Shown piece by piece: positions 42,667 to 50,188 of a stretch of 64,000 nt of DNA. The notes beneath the pieces were generated by a model that was not told the DNA's origin, did not search any database, and saw only the letters and a list, made by a program, of their open reading frames with translations. The position numbers and the translations under genes were made by a program. The stretch is from assembly GCF_965198245.1 (NCBI RefSeq), contig NZ_OZ240249.1, positions 1,860,001-1,924,000 on the forward strand, read 5' to 3'. The stretch's first letter is position 1, and each line of letters starts with the position of its first letter. The stretch comes from Poriferisodalis sp965198245. GTDB lineage: Bacteria > Actinomycetota > Acidimicrobiia > Acidimicrobiales > Poriferisodalaceae.

Positions 42667-43341
42667 GTGTTCGTAAAGATCTGCGGTGTCACCAACGAGG
42701 AGGACGCGCTGGTAGCCGTGGGCATGGGCGCAGACGCGGTCGGCTTCAACTTCGTGCCGGGCTCGCCTCGCCAGATCTCTCCGCGACTCGCGCGTGACAT
42801 CGTGCGCCGGTTGCCCGGCGGGATCGTCACGGTCGGCGTCTTCCGCAATGAGCTGGCGGAGCGCGTCGTGCAGGTGATGGACGGAGCCGGCCTGCGCTTG
42901 GCACAGCTACACGGCAACGAGACCGCCGCCGACAGCCGCTGGATCGCCGAGCGCGTGCCGGGACTCATCAAGGCGTTCGTGGCAGGCGATCCCAACGTGG
43001 AGCGAGTGCGCGACTACGGCGCCTCGGTGCTCATGCTGGACGGCTCCGAACCTGGCAGTGGACGCGTCTTCGACTGGCGTCAACTCGAGGGCCGCGATCG
43101 CGGCATCAGGCTGCTGCTGGCTGGCGGGCTGCGCCCCTCCAACGTGGCCCAAGCCATCGAGATCGTGCGTCCCTGGGGAGTCGATGCGGCCTCGGGCGTC
43201 GAGTCAGAGCCGGGCCGCAAGGACGTGCTCAAGATGCGCGAATTCATTGCGAACGCCAATGACGCAGGGGCGTTGTACGACGACACTGACGAGGCAGATT
43301 TGCCAGAGCCGAGCGCGCCGTACGACTGGCGCGACGACTGA
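42667..43341 (+). CDS. trpF: Phosphoribosylanthranilate isomerase TrpF
   Basis: The 224-aa TrpF barrel has the catalytic cysteine in FVKICGVTNEEDALVAV. AVGFNFVPGSPRQISPRLAR, LRLAQLHGNET, the catalytic aspartate in VLMLDGSEPGSGRVFDW, and LLAGGLRPSNVAQAI follow, with VDAASGVESEPGRKD near the end. A C-terminal tail (ADLPEPSAPYDWRDD) is extra. The start is GTG 42667. trpB follows after 12 bases. Confidence 0.95.
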   Translation: MFVKICGVTNEEDALVAVGMGADAVGFNFVPGSPRQISPRLARDIVRRLPGGIVTVGVFRNELAERVVQVMDGAGLRLAQLHGNETAADSRWIAERVPGLIKAFVAGDPNVERVRDYGASVLMLDGSEPGSGRVFDWRQLEGRDRGIRLLLAGGLRPSNVAQAIEIVRPWGVDAASGVESEPGRKDVLKMREFIANANDAGALYDDTDEADLPEPSAPYDWRDD

Positions 43342-43353
43342 GCGAGGGACGAC

Positions 43354-44598
43354 ATGGCACCAGAGGGCGGCGAGCTGTCGCCGAGTACCAGGTCGGACAT
43401 GGGTGAGCCCACGCCGAGTACCAGGTCGGTCATGGGCGAGCCCACGACCGATGGCCGCTTCGGCGACTTCGGAGGCCGATTCGTTCCCGAGACGCTGGTT
43501 GCGGCGTGCGAGGAGCTGGAAGCAGCGTTTCGCGAGGCTTGGGCCGACCCAGCGTTCATCGCCGAGTTCGAGACCACGCTGCGCGACTACGGGGGACGCC
43601 CCTCACCGCTCACCGAGTGCAGCAATCTGTCCCGCCAGCTCGGCGTGCGCTTGCTGGCCAAGCGGGAGGATCTCAACCACACCGGTTCCCACAAGATCAA
43701 CAACGTGATCGGACAGGCACTGCTGGCCCAGCGCATGGGCAAGACCCGGCTCGTCGCCGAAACGGGGGCCGGCCAGCATGGCGTTGCTACCGCCACTGCG
43801 GCGGCACTGCTGGGGATGGAGTGCAAGGTCTACATGGGTGCGGTGGATGTCAACCGTCAGGCCTTGAACGTGTTCCGCATGCAGCTGCTGGGGTCAGAGG
43901 TGGAGGCCGTGCACTCGGGCAGCCGCACGCTCAAGGACGCCGTCAACGAGGCGCTGCGGGACTGGGTGGCGACGGTGGAGAACACGCACTACTGCCTCGG
44001 TTCGGTGATGGGCCCGCATCCATACCCATGGATGGTGCGCACCTTCCACCATGTGATTGGCGACGAGGCTGCAGCCCAATGCAAGGATCTGATGGGCGGC
44101 AGTCCCGATGTCGTGGTGGCATGCGTGGGCGGGGGCAGCAACGCCGCCGGCATCTTCTCGGGCTTCGCTGACGGCGATGCCCGCCTTGTGGGTGTCGAGC
44201 CCGCCGGAGGGGCAGCCGTCGGGCGGGGCGTGCCTGGAGTGGTCCACGGCATGACGAGCTACCTCATGCAAGACGAAGTGGGTCAGGTGCTCGAAGCCGA
44301 GTCGATTTCGGCCGGGCTCGACTATCCCGGCGTCGGGCCAGAACACGCGTACTTGGCGGCAATCGGCCGTGCCGAGTACCCGAGCGTGACCGACGACGAG
44401 GTGGTCGAGGCGTTCACACTGATGAGCCGGGCCGAAGGCATCATCCCGGCGCTGGAGTGCGCCCACGCGCTTGCGTGGATCGTGAGCGAGGCGCCGCAGA
44501 TGCAGGGTCAGACCGTGCTCATGAACCTCTCGGGCCGTGGCGACAAGGACGTCGACCAGATGATGGATGTGCTCGGCATGCAGGGAACCGTCTCGTGA
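43354..44598 (+). CDS. trpB: Tryptophan synthase beta subunit TrpB with duplicated N-terminal segment
   Basis: The 414-aa PLP enzyme joins indole and serine. GRFGDFGGRFVPETLVAACE starts the conserved protein at about residue 34. The PLP lysine is in NHTGSHKINNVIGQALLA, the phosphate loop is VGGGSNAAGIF, and AGLDYPGVGPEHAYL is conserved. The first 33 residues contain an 11-residue tandem duplication (PSTRSDMGEPT then PSTRSVMGEPT), each copy with an in-frame ATG (43399 and 43432). The ATG at 43354 has GAGGGA upstream and is preferred. Its stop overlaps trpA. Confidence 0.95.
   Translation: MAPEGGELSPSTRSDMGEPTPSTRSVMGEPTTDGRFGDFGGRFVPETLVAACEELEAAFREAWADPAFIAEFETTLRDYGGRPSPLTECSNLSRQLGVRLLAKREDLNHTGSHKINNVIGQALLAQRMGKTRLVAETGAGQHGVATATAAALLGMECKVYMGAVDVNRQALNVFRMQLLGSEVEAVHSGSRTLKDAVNEALRDWVATVENTHYCLGSVMGPHPYPWMVRTFHHVIGDEAAAQCKDLMGGSPDVVVACVGGGSNAAGIFSGFADGDARLVGVEPAGGAAVGRGVPGVVHGMTSYLMQDEVGQVLEAESISAGLDYPGVGPEHAYLAAIGRAEYPSVTDDEVVEAFTLMSRAEGIIPALECAHALAWIVSEAPQMQGQTVLMNLSGRGDKDVDQMMDVLGMQGTVS
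43381..43446 (+). repeat. 33-bp tandem duplication at the 5' end of trpB
   Basis: Two adjacent 33-base units (43381-43413 and 43414-43446) differ at only two bases. Each encodes PSTRS(D/V)MGEPT and includes an in-frame ATG, so the duplication copies a possible start region. Confidence 0.95.
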
Positions 44599-45401
44599 CC
44601 GGCGCATCCGGCAGCCCGCTGACCCAAGCATTCGGGACGCTCGAGACACGGTTGCGGGCTCGGCGCGACAGCGGCGCGAAGCTGCTGATCCCCTACGTCA
44701 CCGGTGGCTACAAGGGCTGGCAGCGTGCGGTCGAGGCGGCCGCGGCGGCCGGGGCCGATGCCATCGAGATCGGTATTCCCTTCTCGGACCCGGTGATTGA
44801 CGGTCCGGTCATCCAGCGGGCCTCCACTGCTGCGCTGGACGAGGGCGCAACACCAGCATCAGTACTGGAAGAAGCCCGCGAGCTCGACACCGGTGTGCCT
44901 CACGCGGTGATGACCTACTACAACATCTGCCACCACCAGGGCCACGAGCGGTTCGCCGCCGCGCTCGTCGAGGCGGGCGTGTCGGGGGCAATCCTCCCCG
45001 ACCTGCCGTACATCGAGGCTGGGTCGTGGCTCGACGACGCCGCCGAGGCCGGCATCGAGGCGATCCTGCTGGCAGCGCCCACCACGCCAGACCACCGGCT
45101 TGCGGAACTGTGCGGAGCGTCGCGGGGGTTCGTCTATGCAGTCGGCCTGCTCGGCGTGACCGGCGAGCGGGCATCACTTGCCCGCACAGCCACCGAGATT
45201 GCCGCACGGTGCCTGGCCGTCACCGATCGACCCGTGCTCACCGGCGTCGGCATCGGTTCGCCGTCTCAAGCCGTCGAGGCCTGCGAGGTGTCCGACGGCG
45301 CCATCATCGGCTCCGCAGTCGTCCGGACGCTGATGTCCGACGGTCCCGAGGCGGTGGGCGAGCTCGTGGCCTCGTATCGGACGGCGCTCGATCACGGCTG
45401 A
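44595..45401 (+). CDS. trpA: Tryptophan synthase alpha subunit TrpA
   Basis: The 268-aa barrel cleaves indole-3-glycerol phosphate. It has LIPYVTGGYKGW, the catalytic glutamate in ADAIEIGIPFSDPVIDGPVI (which also holds the second acid), AILPDLPYIEAGSWLD, FVYAVGLLGVTGERA and VLTGVGIGSPSQAVEA. The GTG at 44595 overlaps the trpB stop. trpC and trpD are not in the window. Confidence 0.95.
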   Translation: MTGASGSPLTQAFGTLETRLRARRDSGAKLLIPYVTGGYKGWQRAVEAAAAAGADAIEIGIPFSDPVIDGPVIQRASTAALDEGATPASVLEEARELDTGVPHAVMTYYNICHHQGHERFAAALVEAGVSGAILPDLPYIEAGSWLDDAAEAGIEAILLAAPTTPDHRLAELCGASRGFVYAVGLLGVTGERASLARTATEIAARCLAVTDRPVLTGVGIGSPSQAVEACEVSDGAIIGSAVVRTLMSDGPEAVGELVASYRTALDHG

Positions 45402-45404
45402 GCG

Positions 45405-45818
45405 GTGACTCCGGCCGAACCTGACGCCGCTGCACCGGCACCTTGTGGTGACGCGCCGTCGGATCCGCCCGAGCTCGATCCCGACTGCGAACTGTGCGAG
45501 GCGGCACGCTTCACGCACTGGTACTTCGAAGATGAGCTCTGCTGGGTGGCGGACTGCGAGGTGTGCGCCACGCCGATGGTGGTGTGGAAGCGGCACGGAA
45601 CCGAACCGCCCGCCCCGGAGTTAGATGCGATGCTGGCCTGCTTGACCGATGCAGGCGAGCAACGCTTCGGACCCAACGGCGGAATCGTGGACCAGGTGAT
45701 GCGCCAGATACCGGACCATTTCCACGCCCACTACCGGGATGCCGACTGGATGTCCCGCCGCTGGCAGGAGCCGCCGAGCCGCTACACCGGAGTCGGCACC
45801 GCCCGGGAGACTCGATGA
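45405..45818 (+). CDS. Hypothetical CxxC...CxxC protein downstream of trpA
   Basis: The 137-aa soluble protein has two cysteine pairs, DCELCEAARFTHWYFEDELC and DCEVCATPMVVWKRH, spaced about 20 residues apart. This resembles a zinc ribbon with a conserved aromatic middle. A helical part (PELDAMLACLTDAGEQRFG) and a histidine-rich tail (IPDHFHAHYRDADWM) follow. I do not recognise a named family. It starts at GTG 45405, three bases after trpA, and its stop overlaps the cytochrome gene, so it may bind metal in an operon context. No function is proposed. Confidence 0.75.
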   Translation: MTPAEPDAAAPAPCGDAPSDPPELDPDCELCEAARFTHWYFEDELCWVADCEVCATPMVVWKRHGTEPPAPELDAMLACLTDAGEQRFGPNGGIVDQVMRQIPDHFHAHYRDADWMSRRWQEPPSRYTGVGTARETR

Positions 45819-46210
45819 ACACCGCGTTCCCTCGCCGAATTGTCAACGCGAAGCGCTCTCGATGGGGGGTGTTCGCGCTCGCCCTCGCCGTTGCACTCGG
45901 TCTCGCGAGCTGTGGTGGCACAGACGTGACGGAGGCCGACCTCGACCGGCTGGAGCAGGCGTTCGCCAGCGCTGATGCGGCGCTCGGGAGCGAGGTCTTC
46001 GGCGACAGCTGCTCGGTGTGTCACGGCAGCGACGGCAGTGGCGGTGTCGGCGCAGCACTCGGCGGTGTCGACGAGCGTCTGAGTATTCGGAACCACTTGT
46101 CGGTGGTGTGGACGGGCCGTGGCTCGATGCCCCCATTCGGCGGGATCCTCACCGACGCCGAAATCGCCGCCGTCGTCGCCTATCAGCGGAGCACGTTCGG
46201 CGACGGGTGA
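45815..46210 (+). CDS. Monoheme c-type cytochrome lipoprotein
   Basis: The 131-aa protein has a basic N-terminus, a hydrophobic segment and a lipobox-like ending (FALALAVALGLASC), so it is likely anchored outside the membrane. The heme motif CSVCH lies in EVFGDSCSVCHGSDGSGG, and the axial methionine is probably in TGRGSMPPFGGILTD, typical of cytochrome c class I (cbb3/CccA-like) domains. The ATG overlaps the upstream stop. It may serve the respiratory chain; the partner oxidase is not in view. Confidence 0.88.
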   Translation: MNTAFPRRIVNAKRSRWGVFALALAVALGLASCGGTDVTEADLDRLEQAFASADAALGSEVFGDSCSVCHGSDGSGGVGAALGGVDERLSIRNHLSVVWTGRGSMPPFGGILTDAEIAAVVAYQRSTFGDG

Positions 46211-46284
46211 ACATCGGGTCGCCCACCGGCCCCCGCTGGCCGGTGGGTTCACGACGCGTCCGGCCCTTCGGTGCGGACGAGCGG

Positions 46285-46290
46285 TAGCTT
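46285..46290 (+). promoter_or_regulatory. Putative -10 element for a leaderless transcript
   Basis: TAGCTT lies seven bases before the GTG at 46298, with no ribosome-binding site, matching the spacing seen at other starts here. Confidence 0.4.
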
Positions 46291-46297
46291 CGCCCCA

Positions 46298-46768
46298 GTG
46301 AGCGACCCGACACGTGACGCGCCGAGCGAGTCTGATTTCCCACGTCCCGACAAGCTGTTGCCGCACCGGGCGCCGTTCCTGCTCGTCGACGAGATCGTGG
46401 AACTTGAGCCCGGTGAGCGCTGTGTCGCACTGTGGCACCTCAGCGGCGATGAAAATTTCTTCGCCGGTCATTTTCCAGGCAGGCCGACACTGCCCGGAGT
46501 CCTGATGGTCGAAGCGATCGCCCAGACTGCCGGCCTCGCGGCAGCTTCGGCTTCGTCGCTGGAAGGCAAGCTCGCATTGTTCGGTGGCATCGACAAGGCC
46601 CGATTCCGCCGTCAGGTGATTCCGGGCGACACGCTGCGGCTCGAAGCCACGATCGATCGCTTGTCAGCCAGAGCCGTCCGTGCATCGGGCACGGCGAGCG
46701 CGGACGGTCAGATGGCCTGTGAAGCCTCGATGATGTTCCTCATCGCAGACGCCGACGCTGGCGCCTGA
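46298..46768 (+). CDS. 3-hydroxyacyl-ACP dehydratase FabZ-like (hotdog fold)
   Basis: The 156-aa hotdog-fold dehydratase has LLPHRAPFLLVDEIVELEPG, the catalytic histidine in NFFAGHFPGRPTLPGVLMVE with the glutamate following, AQTAGLA, and FGGIDKARFRRQVIPGDTL. This is the FabZ/FabA signature and places it in type II fatty-acid synthesis or a related pathway. The GTG at 46298 is preferred, and a GTG at 46271 is possible. No other fab genes are adjacent. Confidence 0.9.
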   Translation: MSDPTRDAPSESDFPRPDKLLPHRAPFLLVDEIVELEPGERCVALWHLSGDENFFAGHFPGRPTLPGVLMVEAIAQTAGLAAASASSLEGKLALFGGIDKARFRRQVIPGDTLRLEATIDRLSARAVRASGTASADGQMACEASMMFLIADADAGA

Positions 46769-46787
46769 GCGTCCCCAGCGCCTTTCC

Positions 46788-47582
46788 TCAGCGCAGGTGG
46801 GCGGGGCGGGGATCGGCCAGGCGACCCAGCGGCGATTGCGCTCGCAGTCCGCCGTCCACCACGATGGCCTCACCGGTAACAAACGAGGATTCCTCGCTGG
46901 CCAGCCATGCTGCGACGCTCGCGATTTCGTCGGGATGGCCGAGACGCCGCAGCGCGTGCGCGTTGATGTTGCGTTCGAGGATGGCTGGGTCACTCATCAT
47001 CCGCTGCACCGGAGGTGTCTCGATGGTGCCGGGGCAGATGGCGTTGACGCGCACGCCGGCGGGGGCGTGATCAGTCGACAGTGCGCGGGTGAGATTGATC
47101 ACGGCCGCTTTTGAGGCGGCGTAGACCACGGAGCCGCCGTCACCGTGTAGCCCGCTGACGGACGCGGTGTTGATGATCGAGCCGTGGCCGCGGGATTCCA
47201 TCACCGGGACCGCGTACTTGGCGCCCAGGTACACCGAGCGCACGTTGACGTTCATGACTAGGTCCCAATCGTTGGGCTCAAGCTCCACCGCGGTGCCGGG
47301 CCGCAACGTGCCGGCGTTGTTGAACAGCACGTCGAGCCCGCCCCAGCGCTCGACCGCCGCGTCCACCATGGCCTCGACATCGTCCGGTTGGGACACATCG
47401 GCACGGAAGCCGTGCGCCTCGCCGCCGGCCTCGATGATGTCCTCCACGACCCCGACGACACGCTCGCGCCGGATGTCGACGGCCAGCACTGACGCACCCT
47501 CGGCCGCAAAGCGGCGGGCGCTGGCGGCGCCGATGCCAGACGCGGCACCGGTCACTACGGCGATCTTGTTCTCCAGCAGCAT
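46788..47582 (-). CDS. Short-chain dehydrogenase/reductase (SDR)
   Basis: The 264-aa classical SDR has the cofactor motif VVTGAASGIGAASARRFAAE, LFNNAGTLRPGT, a catalytic serine in INTASVSGLHG, and YAASKAAVINLTRAL carrying Y-x-x-x-K. The ending FVTGEAIVVDGGLRAQS is typical. The acidic residue after the second strand (LAVDIRRERV) favours NAD(H). A GAGGAGG ribosome-binding site precedes the ATG at 47582. The alcohol or ketone substrate is unknown. Confidence 0.93.
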   Translation of the reverse strand: MLLENKIAVVTGAASGIGAASARRFAAEGASVLAVDIRRERVVGVVEDIIEAGGEAHGFRADVSQPDDVEAMVDAAVERWGGLDVLFNNAGTLRPGTAVELEPNDWDLVMNVNVRSVYLGAKYAVPVMESRGHGSIINTASVSGLHGDGGSVVYAASKAAVINLTRALSTDHAPAGVRVNAICPGTIETPPVQRMMSDPAILERNINAHALRRLGHPDEIASVAAWLASEESSFVTGEAIVVDGGLRAQSPLGRLADPRPAHLR

Positions 47583-47611
47583 GGGGCCTCCTCGCTCTTC
47601 GGGCTCCGGCC

Positions 47612-48172
47612 ATGTCACCACTCCAGACGGACACGGCGCATCGACACTACGGCGCAGTGCCTGACTACCTTGTGGCGGCCGACCGGATCGCCATCGCCGG
47701 CGACTCCGCCGGCGGCGGGCTGAGCATGTCGACGCTCCTGAAGCTGCGCGATCTCGGGCTGCCGTTGCCAGCAGCAGCTGTGCCCATTTCGCCGTGGGTC
47801 GACATGGCGGGTACAGGGGAGAGCATGGTCACCCGTTCGGACCGTGACCCGATGGTGAGCGGACCCGACATCCGGCGCCTTGCTGGTGTCTTCGTCGGCC
47901 CTGACGGTGATCTTGCTGATCAATTGGCATCACCGCTGGAGGGCGACCTGTCCGGGCTGCCGCCGCTGTTGATTCATGTCGGCGACGACGAGGTCCTGCT
48001 GTCGGACAGCGAGCGGCTCGCCCACAAAGCCCGCACTTCGGGCGTCGATGTGACCCTCGAGGTCTGGCCCGAGATGATCCACGTCTGGCACTCGATGGCG
48101 GGCCTGTTCCCCGAGGCCGACGACGGCATCGCACGGGTGGCCGAGTACCTCGGCGAGCACCTCAGCGTCTAG
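47612..48172 (+). pseudogene. 5'-truncated alpha/beta-hydrolase (HSL-type esterase) remnant
   Basis: The 186-aa frame keeps the C-terminal two-thirds of a hormone-sensitive-lipase-type esterase: nucleophile elbow IAGDSAGGGLSM, PISPWVDMAGTGESM, acid in LIHVGDDEVLLSDSERLA and histidine in WPEMIHVWHSMAGLFPEAD. The first 100 or so residues, including the HGGG oxyanion-hole motif and the PEHPFPA region, are missing. The frame begins only about 35 residues before the nucleophile, right next to the SDR start. It is probably a deletion remnant without activity. Confidence 0.75.
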
Positions 48173-48196
48173 GCCGCTGGGCTCGCCTGCGTTCCT

Positions 48197-48895
48197 CTAG
48201 GACGGGGCGACGTCGTCGAGGAACCAGTCGACCAGATCAAAGCAGTTGCGGCGGTTTGCGGCCTCGTTGCGCGTGACGTCGGCGAGGATGCCCTCGCGGG
48301 TGACACCGCAGGAGTCGAGGTAACTGTCGCTCGACTCTCGCATCCAGTGGCTGGCGAGCTCCACGCTGATCTCGGGATGGAACTGGGTGCCCACGCTGCG
48401 GCCCACGCGAAACAGTTGTGGACAGGCCTCGGTGCTGGCCAGCAGCTCGGCGCCCGGCGGCAGCGCGAAGCGATCGTGGTGCCATTCCATCCATGGCCCA
48501 GTTGAGATCGGCAGTTCGGTGCCATCAGCGGGCGTGATCTCGTACCAGCCGATCTCGGTCTCCGGCGAGAGTTCTACGGAGCCCCCGAGCGCTGCTGCGA
48601 GTGCCTGGCCGCCGAAGCAGATGCCCAGCACCGGCGTGCCGCCCTCATGGGAGCGGCGTATGAGGTCGAGTTCGTTCCCGATCCATGCGCTGATCGCGTC
48701 CTCGTACACCGACCAGTACGAGCCCATGATCACCAGCAGGTCGAAGCCGTTTTGGGGCGGGGGCTCGAACCAGTCGGGCAGAGACGTCTCGGGCACCATC
48801 ACGTGGGAATGGCATGTCACGCCGCGCTCGGTGAGGCGATCGCCGACGAAACCGGGCTTGGTTCCGGCCTCGTGCGAAACGATGAGCGCCTTCAT
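48197..48895 (-). CDS. Class I glutamine amidotransferase-like protein
   Basis: The 232-aa GATase-fold protein has LLVIMGSYWSVYED, the nucleophile LGICFGGQALAAALGG, and the His/Glu pair in VGTQFHPEISVEL. Stand-alone proteins like this hydrolyse gamma-glutamyl amides (as PuuD-like hydrolases) or transfer from glutamine (as in the aniline pathway). The ATG at 48895 overlaps the stop of the upstream P450 gene (ATGA). The same neighbourhood holds two glutamine-synthetase-family genes, which suggests it acts on a gamma-glutamyl intermediate (inference). Confidence 0.88.
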   Translation of the reverse strand: MKALIVSHEAGTKPGFVGDRLTERGVTCHSHVMVPETSLPDWFEPPPQNGFDLLVIMGSYWSVYEDAISAWIGNELDLIRRSHEGGTPVLGICFGGQALAAALGGSVELSPETEIGWYEITPADGTELPISTGPWMEWHHDRFALPPGAELLASTEACPQLFRVGRSVGTQFHPEISVELASHWMRESSDSYLDSCGVTREGILADVTRNEAANRRNCFDLVDWFLDDVAPS

Positions 48896-50184
48896 GGGGC
48901 GCGCTCGACGACCGACACCGGCAGGTGCTTGATGCCAGAGATGAAGTTGGACCGCAGCCACTCGATCGGACCGTCCTGTTCGATTCTGACCACTCGCCGC
49001 AGCAGCTCCTCGAACACCACCCTGATCTCGGTGCGCGCCAGCCACGCACCCAGGCACAGGTGAGGTCCGTTCCGACCGAAGGCCATGTGCTCGTTGTCCT
49101 GACGCGCCAAATCAAACCTGTACGGGTGGGCGAAACGATCCTCGTCGTGGTCTGCGCTGACGTAGTACAGGACCACCTTGTCGCCCGCCCGCACCTTGGT
49201 GCCTCGAATCTCGGTGTCGGTGGTTGCTGTCCGCCGGAAGTGCGTCGTGACCGAGCTGGCGCGCAGCACTTCCTCGCTGGCGGTGGCGGTCAGAGCCTCG
49301 TCGCCGGCCAGAACCGCGGCGCGCCACGCGTCGAATACATGGGGGTGAGCCATGAGCACCCACAGGCCGTGGGTCATCGTGTAGCGGGTCGTGTCGTTGC
49401 CCGCCGCGATGAGCAGCGTGAAGAAGTTCTTGAACTCCAGGTCTGTCAGCGGTGTGCCGTCGGTGGTGGGGGCCAGTAGCTGGCTGATCACGTCGGATGC
49501 CGGGCACTCGCGGCGCTTGGTGGCCTGCTCGGCGGCGTATTCGAAGATCTCAACTGTGGCGGGACTGCGAAACGGCATGAAGCGGAACTCGTCGGTGTCG
49601 ACGAGCCCGACGGGATAGTCAGTGAAATCGGGATCGGTGTTGCCGAGCAGGGCGTCGCCCCACTCCACGAGCTGGTGGCCGTCTTCGTCGCTGGTGCCGA
49701 GCATGCGGCCGAGCATCCGCATGGGCAGCTCCGTCGCAACTTCGGTGACGAAGTCGAACCGGCCTTGCGGCAGTGCCCGGTCCAGCACCTCGCACGCCAG
49801 TCCACGGATGGCGGCTTCGTAGGTGTTGACGACCCGCGGCGTGAACCCGCGGCTCACCAGCCGGCGGTAGCGGGTGTGGGAGGGCGGGTCCATCTCCATC
49901 ATCGTCGTGCGGGCTTCCAGCTCGTCAGGCGCCATGTCCTCGAGTCGGATGCCCTGCGATGAGGTGAAGGTCTGGGTGTCGCGGCTGATGCGGAACGCGT
50001 CGTCGTACTTGGTGACCGCCCAGTAGCCGCGCCCGTCGACTTCGTCGACCCAGGCGACGGGATCCTCGCGTCGCATACGGGCGAACGTCGCATGGGGGAC
50101 GCCGCGGGTCCACACGTCGTGGTCGGAGATGTTGGCGTCGTCGGGACCGAGATCGTCCAGATACGGCTCAACCCAGGTGCTCAC
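48892..50184 (-). CDS. Cytochrome P450 (first of tandem pair)
   Basis: The 430-aa soluble bacterial P450 has the I-helix oxygen-activation motif LLIAAGNDTTRYTMTHG, the K-helix ExxR in SEEVLRASS, the HFRRTATTDTEIRGTKVRAG region, and the heme loop MAFGRNGPHLCLGAWLAR with the thiolate cysteine. The I-helix AGNDTT has asparagine where glycine or alanine plus glutamate is common. The start is GTG 50184, four bases after the upstream P450 stop. No ferredoxin or reductase gene lies next to it. It is related to CYPs of steroid or amine metabolism, but the substrate is unknown. Confidence 0.93.
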   Translation of the reverse strand: MSTWVEPYLDDLGPDDANISDHDVWTRGVPHATFARMRREDPVAWVDEVDGRGYWAVTKYDDAFRISRDTQTFTSSQGIRLEDMAPDELEARTTMMEMDPPSHTRYRRLVSRGFTPRVVNTYEAAIRGLACEVLDRALPQGRFDFVTEVATELPMRMLGRMLGTSDEDGHQLVEWGDALLGNTDPDFTDYPVGLVDTDEFRFMPFRSPATVEIFEYAAEQATKRRECPASDVISQLLAPTTDGTPLTDLEFKNFFTLLIAAGNDTTRYTMTHGLWVLMAHPHVFDAWRAAVLAGDEALTATASEEVLRASSVTTHFRRTATTDTEIRGTKVRAGDKVVLYYVSADHDEDRFAHPYRFDLARQDNEHMAFGRNGPHLCLGAWLARTEIRVVFEELLRRVVRIEQDGPIEWLRSNFISGIKHLPVSVVERAP

Positions 50185-50188
50185 GGCT

